Assembly (NCBI GenBank): GCA_020881915.1 | Contig: JAJFPB010000001.1 | Location: 248,001-312,000 of the forward strand | DNA from: Paramyrothecium sp. XJ0827 | Taxonomy: Eukaryota; Ascomycota; Sordariomycetes; Hypocreales; Stachybotryaceae | Length of the DNA stretch: 64,000 nucleotides | Direction of reading: 5' to 3' | Part shown: positions 1 through 11,923 of the stretch, in pieces | Layout of the letters: each line of letters starts with the position of its first letter | Numbering within the stretch: the stretch's first letter is position 1 | Position numbers and translations under genes: made by a program | Notes under the pieces: model-generated | What the model was told of the DNA's origin: nothing | Seen by the model: only the letters and a program-made list of their open reading frames with translations | Databases searched by the model: none

Positions 1-1869
1 CTTGGGTCATTTTTCTTTTGGAATCTTGGGACTCTGGAGCAAAAGTCGCTCCTTGGCTTATCAAGGTCGATTCTGCATCAAGTATTGGCACAGAATCCTC
101 TGCTCATCTCGACTCTTTTACCTCGGATGTGGAAGGAGGCGTACAGCCATGAATCGTACCCTGATCCGTTCGCTGGTCTGCAATCCCCGTCTTCAGAGGA
201 AATGAGTTCAGCATTCGGTAAACTCCAAGACGTGAGTTTGCCACAGCATTATTGCCTGTTCCTCGACGGTCTCGATGAATTCGATGGGGACCTGAACGAT
301 GGAGTAGCGTTCGTCCGGGAACTATCTCGACATCCCGAAATCAAAATATTGTTATCGAGCAGACCGGTTCCATTGTGCTGCGACTCATTCTCCTTGGTCC
401 CGTCTCTCCGGCTCCAAGATGTGACGCGCGCAGACATCCAAAATTATGTACAACAGACCGTGGGCTCTCACAGATACATGGAAATACTCAGATCATCAGA
501 CACGGCCATCGCCGAAACCATTCTCAGACAACTCGTCGATAAATCAGCAGGCGTCTTTTTGTGGGTCATTCTCGCATGTCGTAGTATCCTCAACGGATTC
601 GCTGCGTACGACACCGCCGTTGAGCTTGTGAAACGAATTGATGAGTTGCCGCCAGAGCTTGAAGGCATGTTTCGTCACATGCTGTCGATGGTGGAGCCCA
701 GATACTTCGAACATGCCGCAAAAATGCTCAGGGTATGTTACCAAAGACAAAGCATTTTCCGAGAGCATGATCGCGACCAGGACCGATCCAACGAGATTGA
801 TGCTCTCTCATGGGATATACTTGATCGAGCGGGAATGGACTTTGAAAACGTTCCACCATTCGATGCAGCTCCCCATGACATCCGTGTAATCTGGGATCGT
901 GTTGAAAGGCGCCTTCGCAGTCGTTGTGGTGGCCTACTGGAGCTGCAAATTGTCAGACTGGCCCCGACTGATAGCGATAATTACGCAACTATCGCATTCA
1001 TCCATAGAACGGTGTTTGAGTTCTTGGACCACCCAGATGCGTGGAAACTCGATTGTCTTCGCGTTCAAGATCAAAGGTTCAACGCCAATGCAGCACTGTC
1101 TTTCATGTCTATACAATCATGGTATTGGAAGCTTGATTCACGATGGTACAAGGCTATGGCGGACGCAATCTTTTGTGCGTGCGTTGCTGATACAGAAAAT
1201 GGAGACCTCAGTTTTGCGCTCCTGGAGAGGATAATGCTTGTCCTACTGCATGAGGAAGCAGCAAACTCTTCGCTAAGAGATGGAACCACACCTTCTATAA
1301 TCATAGGAGAATACGGTCGAGATGTCTTCATATTTCTGCTTGCCGTGGAAGTAAACATGGTTACAAATGTGTCAAAACTCATGCCAGGGTTCGAAGAGGT
1401 GAGCCTGCCTTATCCATTACTCTATCATGCTTTGGTGAGACCCATGCTTGGGGTATTTACACCGTCACCATCCGCCACGCATTTGATGGTACGCTGCCTC
1501 CTAGGTATGAAATGTCAGCCGAATGAGACATTCAACAAAGAAGGATGCATCATTACGCCTTGGGAGAGCTGGGTGTCGCAGTTGATGAGAATGCCACGAG
1601 TGGAAGTCTTCCAAAATCTCGCTGTCACTGAAGCACTTCTTCGTGCAGGTGCTCGGTGTGACAAGGACCAGTTACTGCAAAGCTTCCTGGCAGGTCATTT
1701 AGAGTCGACTCGCGGTGTAGGCACCCAAAAGTCCAAGACTATCGAGGTAGGAACCCGGGTGGCAAAACTTTTGGATCAGGCGAATGAAAGGCATTCTTTT
1801 CACGAACCAAGCGACGGAAATTTTGGGTTGGTCACAGGAGTATTGAGAAGACTTCCATCTCTATGGTAG
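1..1869 (+). CDS. NACHT-domain NLR-like protein, 3' part (5' end outside window)
   Basis: The frame is open from base 1 to the TAG at 1867-1869, about 622 codons, so the gene starts upstream. The first residues (FFFWNLGT, then LLGLSRSILHQVL) match the segment after the P-loop of fungal NACHT NTPases. A Walker B-type motif, LFLDGLDEFDG, is coded near nt 256-290 and is followed by a sensor-like stretch, KILLSSRP. The next part (SAGVFLWVILACRSIL, LPPELEGMFRHML) is the winged-helix linker typical of HET/NACHT proteins that lack C-terminal repeats (DUF7791-like). Such proteins act in fungal allorecognition and programmed cell death as signal-transducing NTPases. No WD40, ankyrin or TPR repeats are seen before the stop. 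The N-terminal effector domain and P-loop are outside the window. The NACHT call is firm; the physiological role is inferred. Confidence 0.85.
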   Translation, partial: LGSFFFWNLGTLEQKSLLGLSRSILHQVLAQNPLLISTLLPRMWKEAYSHESYPDPFAGLQSPSSEEMSSAFGKLQDVSLPQHYCLFLDGLDEFDGDLNDGVAFVRELSRHPEIKILLSSRPVPLCCDSFSLVPSLRLQDVTRADIQNYVQQTVGSHRYMEILRSSDTAIAETILRQLVDKSAGVFLWVILACRSILNGFAAYDTAVELVKRIDELPPELEGMFRHMLSMVEPRYFEHAAKMLRVCYQRQSIFREHDRDQDRSNEIDALSWDILDRAGMDFENVPPFDAAPHDIRVIWDRVERRLRSRCGGLLELQIVRLAPTDSDNYATIAFIHRTVFEFLDHPDAWKLDCLRVQDQRFNANAALSFMSIQSWYWKLDSRWYKAMADAIFCACVADTENGDLSFALLERIMLVLLHEEAANSSLRDGTTPSIIIGEYGRDVFIFLLAVEVNMVTNVSKLMPGFEEVSLPYPLLYHALVRPMLGVFTPSPSATHLMVRCLLGMKCQPNETFNKEGCIITPWESWVSQLMRMPRVEVFQNLAVTEALLRAGARCDKDQLLQSFLAGHLESTRGVGTQKSKTIEVGTRVAKLLDQANERHSFHEPSDGNFGLVTGVLRRLPSLW

Positions 1870-3090
1870 GATTCATCCTTCCTGTGAGGGTCTCTATCTC
1901 CACTCGTGCATAGACATGTGGCTCCCACCACCCGCCAGGACAAGTGCCTCCGGCTCAAGCTTCATGGCGCTTGGTTTGGTCCGGAAACATAGCTTAAAAT
2001 ATAACTTGTGAAATTCGATATCTAGCTTGTTCGTGTTTTCTTAATTCACGTCCGAGGTCAACCATCATCATCGGATGAATCCACGAGTCCAAACACCGAT
2101 CCGATCTAAATTATCACTTTGCTTTTAGCACCCAAGCAAGGCCTCTCTTTTTTTCATGAGCCTCTGAGTATGGTCAGTTTCAGTGTGATATTTGATTAGC
2201 AGTCGAAGAGCTTTGGATGATTGGATCCTCAACACAAGCAGCGTGTATTTCGAGCCCCTCACTGGCATCCCAAGACGACAGACTGTTGGTTTCAAAATGT
2301 TTTCAACCATCTCATAACTGAGAGCAAGGATTTTTCCCCACGCGTGACCCAATTATCTGTGTCTCCATATCTGCCTCTCGAGCATCTAATCTTTAGCTGT
2401 AAGGCGACTCGCAGATATATTGAGCGAAACAATTCCGTCCGAGAGACGTTCTGCTGCATGATCCCGTACTCATTAAGGAGTTGTCACATGATTAATCACA
2501 GGATTTGAAAAAGACCTTCAGCGGAATATGAAGGATGTTGGAAGGAATGGGGCAAAAGGTTCAAGTTGGGGGCCGGTACCCTGCAAGGGTTCAAAGATCA
2601 TGTAGCCCCTCTCCCATATTGATAGCTTCTTCCTCTTCAATCATTTACTCTCCTTACCTAATCATAACGAAAGGAATCCTGGGCCTTTTGGTATTAATAA
2701 GGATACCCCCATTTGTCACATGCATGTAATCCTTTATATCCAGGTTTTCTTGGTGTAGGCCGGGAGTATCTCCGGACATTACAAGCGTACCCCGCAGGAA
2801 TGGCACTTAACAGCCGCTGCAATATTCCTGTTACAGCAACAGCTGAAGTTGGCCGCTTATTGCAGTGCATGATGCAGTCATGGCTGTTGCACAATGGCGC
2901 GGGAACTGGATGCCAATCACTGTCCGGCAACCTCGGGAAGTTTCATGGTCGCCGCTGGATCGGCGAGCTTCGCTGCTAGCAAATGAGAAATGTGCAGTGA
3001 CCAACAGCATATAAAGCAACACTTTCCTCGCCAAACGATTTTCAGAAAAGCAAACTAACCGCTGAGCATTCTCATTTTGGGTCCATCTTC
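1870..3090. other. intergenic, no gene seen
   Basis: About 1.2 kb with only short unrelated open frames and no recognisable protein similarity. The last 80 bases (ATATAAAG near 3009, then CATTCTCATT) look like the promoter and 5' leader of the epoxide hydrolase gene that follows. Confidence 0.5.
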
Positions 3091-4532
3091 ATGATGTTAT
3101 TTTCCAGTGTTTGTGCCTCATCATGGCTGACCACCTTGCTGGTTACTGTTGGAGTCCATGCAGCGCCTCAGCCTGCCCCTGCGAACAGTATCAGACCTTT
3201 CAATATCGACCTTTCTAAACAAGCCACACGAATGATCGACTTAATAAAAGGAACCAAATTACCCCGACGACCAGTTTATCCAGGATTGGGGGCCTCCGCT
3301 GGCATTGACCTCGAAGTTCTAAAGCAGCTGCAGAGGGGATGGATCCATGATTTTAACTGGGAAACCGAGGAGAATGAATTTAACAAGTGATTTTCCCTAG
3401 AGACTATTTTTTTGGATACTTGAAAATGTTATCTGACGAAAAAAAAGATACCATCATTTTACGACTGTTCTGGAGGGTCTTGAAGTTCACTTCATCCACG
3501 AACGATCTAAGGACCCTGACGCCATTCCACTCTTGCTACTGCACGGCTGGCCAGGCTCATTCTTGGAGTTCCTACCAATTATTAAACCTTTAATACAGAG
3601 GTCGAAGACATCCAGTGGTAAATCCGTATCATTTGAGCTCATTATTCCGTCACTTCCGGGATTTGCATTCTCTGAAGCCGCCCCCGCAAATTGGACCATT
3701 TCAGACACTGCCCGGATTTTTAATACGCTCATGACTGAGAAACTAGGGTTTAAGAAGTACGCAGTTCACGGCACGGATTGGGGCTCCACCGTTGGCTACT
3801 CCTTGTATGAACAATTCAACACCACCGTACGGGCCTTCCATGCCGCATTCGTCCCATTTTGGGCCCCTACAGCCGAACAAATAGCGGCGGCCAATGTCAC
3901 ACTTTCACCAAGCGAGCAGTTCCAACTGCAACGATCCGAAGAATGGCTCGCTCCCAAATTTGGTAGGCCAACACAATTGGGCTTGCCCTTCAAGACAACC
4001 CTGTTGGTCAGCTAGCCTGGATAGGTGAAAAAATGATCGAATGTAGTTGCCCCAACCCTCGGCCACAAATCGGTCTAACTTTCGCCAGGGTCGGATCCAC
4101 GAGCTGGAATTCCTCCTTCTGTTCTCAACTATCGAGAGATTCTTCGTTGCACCTCGCTCTATTACCTGACAGAATCGTTTACCTCAGCCGCATTCATCTA
4201 CTTTGCCAATCCCAATGCGTTCAGGTCTGAGTTTGTGAAACCTTTGACGGATGCACCACTGTTGTTCAGTAGCTTCAAATACAACGTAGCATTCTGGCCG
4301 CGGGCATTTATCGAGAATATTGGGAATCTCGTTTACTACAAGAGTAAGATACTGCTTGATTCGAGTGCTCATAACTGTTATCGAGTGTTGCATGAGGGAC
4401 TATAAGCTAACTACCCTTCATTGTCTAGGCCACGATTTTGGTGGTCATTTCCCCGGCATTGATAATCCTCCAGCTTTGATTGCAGATATTCGAGAGATTC
4501 GAGAGCACTGGCTGTACCAGAAGGGAAATTAA
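3091..4532 (+). pseudogene. secreted epoxide hydrolase (EHN + alpha/beta hydrolase), one frameshift
   Basis: Four exons can be read: 3091-3386, 3448-4042, 4089-4343 and 4429-4532. The introns have GT..AG ends and CTGAC or CTAAC branch points. The protein starts with a hydrophobic signal peptide ending about VGVHAAPQ. Next comes an epoxide hydrolase N-terminal (EHN) domain with the family pattern FNIDLSKQ..., GWIHDFNWETEE, then HGWPGSFLEF, the nucleophile segment HGTDWGS (catalytic Asp) and a terminal HDFGGHF (catalytic His). Such enzymes hydrate epoxides to diols. Near 3975-3985 the frame slips by -1: GLPF is followed by LQDNPVGQLAW only if one base, probably a G in GGCTTGCCC, is restored. 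Everything downstream is intact, which fits a recent mutation or an assembly error. Without the lesion the product would be about 416 aa, normal for the family. Confidence 0.8.
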
Positions 4533-5229
4533 ACATATCTTACGGTTACTTATGGTCAATGTGCATTTTATGTGGAGGAGGTAAAACAATGATGACCAAG
4601 AATTTGTTTGGAATATGACCACTTTTATCTAACCTCAAGGGTGGAGACAAATGACTTGGCCATGATTCTTGAATAAAACATTGACACCACTGATCTATAA
4701 GCCTTATGCAAGTTTTATTCAAATGTTGAGGATATGACATAGAAAGCTCTCTTACATGCCATCTGTCTGTCCATCTGTCTGTCTTTTCTTAAGTTGCTAC
4801 GGTCTGGATCCGTGTCTTCCAACGGGCTATTGATGGCGGTGCTGAACGCAGGCTTATCCACCGCCAGATGCTGATCACGGCTTGAGGATTCAATTTAACG
4901 CTCCATCGGGTGCTGAACGCATTTGTATGAGCCGTTCCTAAATTTGTGGAGTTTGCGCACGGCGGGAAGACCTATATTCCTTCTTATCCGCTATTAGCAG
5001 TCGCAATACGCCTTTAACGGGCCCTTCATCGCGTTAGGCAGAGAATTGATGACTACAATCTTCAAGAACCCCGACAGCCTGAATAGTCCTAGCTTGAACT
5101 GATTTATTGAAGGCTTTATTGTTCCCTGTCTGTAGGGGGCTTGGTTGTTAAGGAATTCGGTTATCGGTGGGTTCCTGGCTTGTATCACTAGGTTTGCTCG
5201 CGAGAGGCTTGAACCATCGCCAGCCGTCC
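4533..5229. other. intergenic, no gene seen
   Basis: No convincing coding sequence. A short CTGTCTGTC-type simple repeat lies near 4760-4785. The direct repeat GGTGCTGAACGCA occurs at about 4837 and recurs, imperfectly, near 4909. Confidence 0.4.
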
Positions 5230-5700
5230 CTGAAGGTTATTCCATTCTTTGAGAGGGCAATTCCACAAAGGAACATCTCGTTAAGTTGGCCACTTTGAAG
5301 TTCGTGATTTCACCTTCCTTGTCAGTATCAGACAGCAGGTAGAAAACGAGGGATATCTGGAGCTGGCCCAAATAGTCCTCTTTGGTACCGTCGGTGGCGT
5401 AGATGGTATAACCACCGTCTAAAGCGAGATGACAGTACGCGCCATGCGGCTAGCTCAAACTCTGTCCATCTAAGAAGCTACATTGCTATGAAATGGTGGT
5501 GTTTCCAGCTTGTCATCAGCCGGGTTAAATCGTTCTTCGCCAGCACGGAGCTCGTGGGTATCTGAGAGGCAATCACGCGCAAGTATGGCCTTGACACACC
5601 GAGAGGCGGCCTTGTACCATGAAGGATACAACATGCCTGCTCCAGGTCATCAGCCTTTTCGGACCACATCTTTCTGGTTGCTGAAGGCATTTGATTCATA
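5230..5700 (-). pseudogene. unrecognised gene relic downstream of the MFS transporter
   Basis: Two minus-strand stretches look like former coding sequence by composition and reading frame. One, around 5480-5650, reads YKAASRCVKAILARD and then GEERFNPADDKLETPP before a stop. The other, around 5245-5425, reads ALDGGYTIYATDGTKEDY and continues to a stop. They are in different frames with stops between them, and no domain is recognised. They could be the eroded 3' end of an unknown gene, or they could be chance. Confidence 0.25.
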
Positions 5701-5749
5701 GTTGGTACATTAGAGTTGCGTGGATCTAAAAGCGTCTGCCGTTGTTGTC

Positions 5750-7619
5750 CTAAAGAATATACCTAAAGCTCCTGTTCTCAACATCTGTTTCATCTACTTG
5801 TAGTAGTGTCCCATCAGTGCCAAGATCCACATGTCGAATCTCCTCGGGGTTGACATGAACGCCTTGTTCCTTGTCCCGACATCCATTTTCCCAAACAAGG
5901 TAAAAGCGGAAGCCAATCACTAGCGCAATAGTGATAGCAAAGCAGATCAGGATGGTAGTATATGCGGTCTACTTAGTTAGCATCCTCGTTGCTCGTTCAA
6001 TCTGATAGCAATCACTCACGTGGTATACTGGTGCCTCAGTGGATATGAAGAATTGAGGCCCCGCAAGATTTCCTGCACAATAACCCAAGAAGATCATGGC
6101 CATGACAGTTGACTTTTTCGTGAATCCTGCTATATTGCTCGACGACAAAGAAAGCATGAGCGGGAATGCGGGAGCAACTGCCATTATCAACCAGAAACCG
6201 GCAAGACGCGAGAGCTTTTCTGTTGCTGGGAGAAGTTTGATCATAAGGATTCCCGCGACGGCCATCAAGTAAATCAGAACAAGAGCAATGAGCCGAGACT
6301 TTCGGATATATGAAGTGCCGAAAGCCGCGAGAATGACGGTTGTGAGCTGGAATGCAGAAGCAGGAAGGCCCATAAGGATAGTTTGGAATTCATCGTAACC
6401 GAAGCTCTTGATGATGATAGTGCTGAACTATCAGAACTAGTCAGCACTCAAACGATGCAGAGTCACACAGTATATGGCTTACGCTAGTCGTTCCTCCATT
6501 GGGAACACAGATGATGAAAGAGAAGAGGAAGAACCACCAAGACTTTACATCTTTCATCGTTTCTATGAACTGGCCGCGGTCCCATTTCTTGGTTTGTGTC
6601 GTTCTCTGGAACTTCTTGGGACGAAGGGAGGCGAATTCGCGCTCCAGAGGAGTCAGGAATTTTGCGTTGGCGGGGGAGTCGGGCAAGTAGAAGAACATAA
6701 AGACCGACCAAGCAATGGTGATGAGGCCAAAAATAAGGAACAGCATCTACATGGTCAGCAATGCGCCTATTTGGAACGATCAACAACTGACCTTCCACGG
6801 AGCCAGAGGTCCATTATATGAAAGAATTCCGTATGCAATCATCGCTCCAATGATGCTGGCCGAGGCATTGCCGGCGAACCAGAACGAGTGACGCGAGACG
6901 TGTTCGTGGGGCGTGTACCACATTCCAGTTATGAGAGAGAACCCAGGGCTGATGGCGCTCTCAAACACACCGAGCAGCGTTCTAAGTACCATGAGGCTTG
7001 GGTAGTTGGCTGCAACAGCGTGGAGGGTGAGGACAATGCCCCAGATGAACCTTGGGATGTCAGACAACTCGACGAACACAAACTTGGTAATGCTCACATC
7101 AAGATACTGAGGTATTTCCCGAGTGGAAACTTAACAAATCCAAGCGAAATAGGATATGAAGCGACAAGGTATCCGATATAAAAGATGCTCGACGCCCAGC
7201 TGAATTGCTGGCCGACCAGGTGCTGTTACCCATTGGTAAATGATTGGGAAGTCGAGCAGTGATGGGTCTTACCAGGTCTTCTCTAAGTCCCAAGATGGCA
7301 CTGTATGCCAGGCTTGTTTCTGTTCGCCGTTAATGATTGACGCAAGTACAAATCGTAGACACGTACTATCAAGATACTGGAGCCCATAACTGACGATAAG
7401 AAGGGGCATAAGTCTAGGGGCTGTTAGCCTTGAAGAATGGAGCGTGAGTCAGGGAATAGCAAACCGCATATCGATCTTCCGGACAAGCTTCTTTTCTTCC
7501 TCGGCACTGAGGGTTTCAGTCGATCCCAGCTCACTCTCGTGGCCCATGTCGCAAGATGACTTTGAGGGCTGTTCAACCTTGGGCTTGGTATCCACGGGCG
7601 ATTGATGTCTGCCTGCCAT
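5750..7619 (-). CDS. MFS transporter, allantoate permease (DAL5/ACS) family
   Basis: Eight exons join into an intact frame of 507 aa: 7465-7619, 7367-7413, 7273-7319, 7098-7222, 6792-7050, 6483-6746, 6020-6427 and 5750-5968. Most introns have standard GT..AG ends; the first donor, GTTTGC, is weak. The protein has a hydrophilic N-terminus (MAGRHQSPVDT), then the family pattern YGLQYLDKTSLAYSAILGL, HLVGQQFSWASSIFYIGYL, and FLLGVFE-like and FSLITGMWYT motifs typical of the anion:cation symporter family. About 12 membrane segments are expected. Members carry allantoate, ureidosuccinate, vitamins or organic acids at the plasma membrane. The substrate cannot be told here. The ATG at 7617-7619 was chosen because it opens the conserved frame and precedes a typical charged tail (LSAEEEKKLVRKIDMR). 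Confidence 0.88.
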
Positions 7620-8005
7620 AATGAACCGTGGTTGTAGATAGGTATGATAAGGAGTTGTACAAGCAGAATACGATCTCCCTGAGGGACATGGTCGAGATGG
7701 AAGGCCACTCTCACTTATATCATGAAATGCGTATCATTCTTATCTCAGACGATGATGGAGGTATTGGTAGAAATCTGGGTCTTGACTTGTGCCCCATGCA
7801 TTACCCCAGGTTTTCCCGTAGCGAAGCCCCACCCTGATTGGCCAGATTAATCGACGAGATTAGTAGTGAAACTGAGATACCGCCCACGGTTGGGTGCGTT
7901 ATCCGGGGATTGCCGAGTGTATACTGTGTCCGGGTCCGCACCAGTCATGTGGCGTCATGTGGCAGTACCACAGGGAGGATTGATAAGGAAGTTGGCACCA
8001 TTGAG
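7620..8005. other. intergenic between MFS promoter and regulator 3' end
   Basis: 386 bp. It must hold the promoter of the MFS gene (reading left) and the terminator of the regulator. No specific site could be supported. An ATGTGGCGTC/ATGTGGCAG near-duplication lies at about 7948-7966. Confidence 0.4.
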
Positions 8006-9901
8006 CTATAGTTCTCCGCACCGTCTACTGACCAACTCCCGGACTGCCCTCATTGAAATGCCCGAAGGTCCCTTAGCCGCTAAAGCAGCGTGACAGATGC
8101 CTTTGATCATGGGATCTGAAAGACTCGCCAAGATCCAGTTCCGATGTATCGGGTCCCGTGTCTCAATGCCGGCTATCAGTAGCGCCCACTGAAACCGTTC
8201 TAGCAGCTGCACCGATCCAGCTGCAATCGCGTAGTACGCCGCGGTTATCAACTCGCTCAAAGATCCTTGCACCGGAACTGGCACTGGGCACTCGCCAAGC
8301 GAAGAACCCCGACTGCGGTACAAGTAGATTTCCAGAGCATGGAAAAACGTAACTGTCACCAGGCCCATGAGAGGGGACGCGTTTTGTTCGCAGGTTGCGG
8401 CCAGGTTGAAGAGAAAGCAGTGCTCCTAGGTCTTTTCTTAGCAACTACTACAATCCTTTTGAGACAAACTCACCTCTCGTATTTTGTCCAATTTTCTCTG
8501 GATATCTGCTTCCAAACCCAATGTCTGCGCTTCGCTACCTTGGCTGTAGAAATTGATCTCATGCTGAACCGTAATCAAGGTAAAATATAAATCCAGAATC
8601 ACCCTGTCCTGATTATTAGAACCCTGCAGATTCTTTACATACATTGCGCCGTGACTGTCGAATGGTGAAAGCGGTGCTCGTGAGAGCTGCCAGATTCTAT
8701 GCCGCTTCTCGTGGTTCTCGCTCACGAATCCTGCAAAGACCTCGCCACTGCCGAAAAAGCCACAAAACACGTCTCGGTCGTAAATGTATGTCAATATTCG
8801 TGCGAGCAGCTCCGGTTCATGCGTGGCAGAGCCCTCGGGGGTCGACCGAGCGCACAAATCGTCCAGACCAAAGTTCCTAACATAGAGAAGGATAAAGGTG
8901 CTGAGGTCTCTCAATTTGACCACGTCCAGCGGGTCCCGTCGCATCCAGAACATGTACAAGTACAGAAATGAAATCATCATGGCAAGGTGGTTGCCTGAGC
9001 CAAGTGCTTGGCCAAAGAGCCACGACCCTTGCTGAAAATGCCGGTATGACTCTACTGGAGGCCAGTGACTGAAACCCTGGTGGATGGCGAGCTCGCTGTA
9101 GGAGAATGCAAGCAGAAAATGAAGTGCCATGCGATCGCGAGCGGCGAGGTCGTGAAAGAGGGCATGGGCCGACAAGGTAGCCGCCCGTGTTGATTTCAGC
9201 GGGGCAAAGACGCTGCGGTGGAAAACTATAGCTTGAGAGTCGGTGCAGCCTATCGAGGGAGTCGGATTGAATAGACTCGTAAAGGACAGCGGTGCCATGG
9301 AGCAGAGAAAGTTAAGTGGTAGGAATGGGCACATGGTCAGAGGGCTTGGAGGAAGGAGGCTGAAGTCGTCATGAAGTCTCGACACATCATCAGAGAAAGA
9401 CGCCAATTTGTAAAGACCAACTGCTGATAAGACTGATCCATTGTCCTCAACTGACGGAAGTTCAGCGGGAACAACAGAGAGGTGAGTAATGTCTTGGCCG
9501 TCCAGCTCTGGAACTGGCGTATCTGTCAGAATGGTCGGCATGATTTGGCCACGAGCCAATGAATCATCAATGTGCAGTGTGTCGCTCTCACGCTCTCTCG
9601 GTAATAGTTCTTGGGGTTTCCATTGGGAGCGATCCTTGATAGGACCAGCGCCTCGTCGTCGTGAGGCTAAAGGCGGTTTTGAAGGCGCCCATTCGCAAGG
9701 CAATTTGAGCCGGATGCAGCGTCCGCATGCTGGACGTTGCTCATCACATTTTACCTTCTTCCCTATACAAGTCTGGCAGCCTATCAAATCTGTCAGCCAC
9801 GATCATTGACAAAGGCGTAGGACCTCACCTTTCCTCGACCGGGGTCCCCGCTCAATCCGGCGACGTTTCTGGGACCGAGCTTCAACTGGTCCATCCTCCA
9901 T
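8006..9901 (-). CDS. Zn2Cys6 transcription factor with Fungal_trans_2-like domain
   Basis: Three exons (9829-9901, 8474-9789, 8006-8425) join to 602 aa. Exon 1 supplies a basic leader (EARSQKRRRIERGPRSRK) and exon 2 completes the binuclear cluster CQTCIGKKVKCDEQRPACGR with CIRLKLPC after it, six cysteines in the C6 spacing. The C-terminal exon reads LLERFQWALLIAGIETRDP, the signature of the Fungal_trans_2 (PF11951) regulatory region. It probably controls neighbouring metabolic genes: the carboxylesterase is divergent (362 bp between starts) and the allantoate-permease-type MFS gene lies just downstream. The ATG at 9899-9901 was chosen because the zinc cluster needs the upstream exon; the first methionine-like codon in exon 2 would cut into the motif. 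The gene is intact. Confidence 0.87.
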
Positions 9902-10263
9902 GTAGGCCACTCAAATTCAGCCACACCATCCGTCGAATGATGGCGCGAATTCGATCATATCCATATCGAGACACGGTACTGTTGGTGAAAGAACAAAAAG
10001 ATTGGGGAGAACAGACTCGACCCAGTCTCAACGCCCCCGCCCCATATTTGAGACAATCACCTTATCTCGTCGATTAAACATGACGAATCAGAGTCTAGTC
10101 CGTATCCACCAACTAATTCAACTCATGAATGCAAGACCCGACAGTCCGAATACTGGGAAACGTCTTGATTAGCTTTCCCGCTCTCCTTCGTCTTATTCTT
10201 TCTCTGATCTGTCCGTTCCTGGTGTAAGCTTGTCTTAGATTCGATTTGATTTCCATCTCGATC
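9902..10263. promoter_or_regulatory. shared divergent promoter region, regulator / carboxylesterase
   Basis: 362 bp between the start of the Zn2Cys6 regulator (reading left) and the ATG of the carboxylesterase (reading right). Pyrimidine-rich stretches precede the right-hand start (CTCTCCTTCGTCTTATTC near 10180). No CGG-type zinc-cluster site could be assigned with confidence. Confidence 0.45.
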
Positions 10264-11923
10264 ATGGGCAACTCAATTTCATACTCAGCCTCTGAGTGTC
10301 ATGTGAACCTCCCAGATGATGCAGGTACTCTAAAAGGCCAACAGTTTGATTGCAAGTCTCGGAGATTCGCAGGAGTCCCCTACGCTCAACCTCCTGTTGG
10401 TGAGTTGAGATGGCGCAAACCTATACGTTTCCCCAAGAATCACGTCTACTCCGAGGCAGATGGCTCGCCTTACGACGCCACGTGCTTTGGACCTGTCTGT
10501 CCTCAAGCCAACTACTCCAAAACCGTTAGCGAGCATGTTCCGAACCATACATACGACGAAGATTGCCTGAGGCTCAATATTTGGACACCTGTTCCTGACC
10601 CTCAAATCCCCAATCCAAAATGGCCAGTCATGGTCTGGTTCCATGGGGGATGGTTCCAAGTCGGCGACCCAAGCCAAGAGGAGGCCATGAACCCTACCGA
10701 GCTCATATCCACTGGTAACTTACGCGCTGTCTTTGTGGCAGTAGGGTATCGTCTCAATGTTTTCGGCTTTCTAGCTGGCATTGCTTTGCGTGCCGAGGCC
10801 GATGACAAGGCTGTGGGCAACTACGGACTCTGGGATCAGCGACTCGCCATGGATTGAGTGTACGAGAACATTGCCGCATTTGGAGGGGATCCAGACAACA
10901 TTGTGTTATCTGGACGCAGTGCAGGAGCGTACTCAGTGCTGGCGCAGGCTCTCTATGACTTTCGAGGCAAGGAACCCTGTGGTCGCTTTCGGAGGATGAT
11001 CATGTACTCCAACGCTATCCCTACGCAGCCTAAAACACCGGAGACTGCGAATGTCAGTTCGAAGAACTCTGTGCGTACTTTGACGTCCCCGACGACCTCA
11101 CTGGAGCTGAAAAATTGCGAATCCTCAGAGACATCAGCGCGGAGGACCTGTGTTCAGGCATTATGGAATTGAAACATCACACTTTCCGTCCCGTAACTGA
11201 TGATGTTTTCATCCACCGAGGCATCTTCGAATATTATCGAGATGGATCTTTTGCTGCCGAATTCAAAAAGCGCGCCCTCAGGATCTTGATTGGAGAGGTG
11301 AAAGACGAACATACCTTATATGCCGTCACCAACCCACCTGACGCCAATATCCATTCATTGGAGCTGCAAGTTTCCAATTACTACCCACCAGCGACGACAA
11401 AGCGACTCCTCAAACACTACCATCTCCCAAAGTCAAGTGATCAGCGCGATTGGGGAACAAGGTTTGGACACATCATCGCCGACGGTCAAGTCAAGGCTCC
11501 TTCGCGGTACCTTGTAAACAACTTGCTGGAAAACGGCGTTGAGATGAACAGTGTGTGGCGGTATCTCATCGCCTATCGCCTATCATTCATAACAGACGAG
11601 ATCGCCCCAGTCTCGTTTGGGGTGAGCCATGCTATGGACAGGCCAATCTGGAAGTACGTGATCATTGAGATTCATTCTAAGACCCATGCTAACATGAGAT
11701 CAGCTATTCAATCACACACGTCCCGACGAACGCCGAAGAGCAGCTTCTGGATGACTGGATCCGAGATTTGTGCGCCTTTGTGCATAATGAACAAGGCTAC
11801 AGATATGGTACCACGAAGCCAGATGAATTCAAGGTGATGTCGCCAGAAGGGACAATTAGGATTGAGAAGGATGAGCGTTGGGACGAGCTGCTGCGGGTTA
11901 TGGATATTTTCTCTGGCGAGTAA
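10264..11923 (+). pseudogene. type B carboxylesterase/lipase, disabled by a stop and a frameshift
   Basis: Exons 10264-11653 and 11704-11923 read as one carboxylesterase of about 536 aa. It carries the N-terminal RRFAGVPYAQPPVGELRW motif, EDCLRLNIW, the oxyanion-hole segment VMVWFHGGW, the serine elbow SGRSAG and a catalytic-His region GVSHAMD. Two lesions interrupt it. A TGA at 10855-10857 stands where the family has Trp (LAMD-stop-VYENIAAFGGDP). A one-base deletion near 11042 (CCGGAGACTGC for an expected CCGGAAGACTGC) shifts the frame to the one that codes CQFEELCAYFDVP. All other codons are conserved, so the loss is young. The ATG at 10264 is the first in frame and starts MGNSISYSASE. No signal peptide is evident, suggesting an intracellular enzyme. 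Confidence 0.82.

Noticed and set aside
10855..10857. RIP as cause of the TGA in the carboxylesterase
   Set aside because: The change needed (TGG to TGA) mutates a C in CpC context on the other strand, not the CpA preferred by RIP, and the surrounding sequence is not AT-biased.
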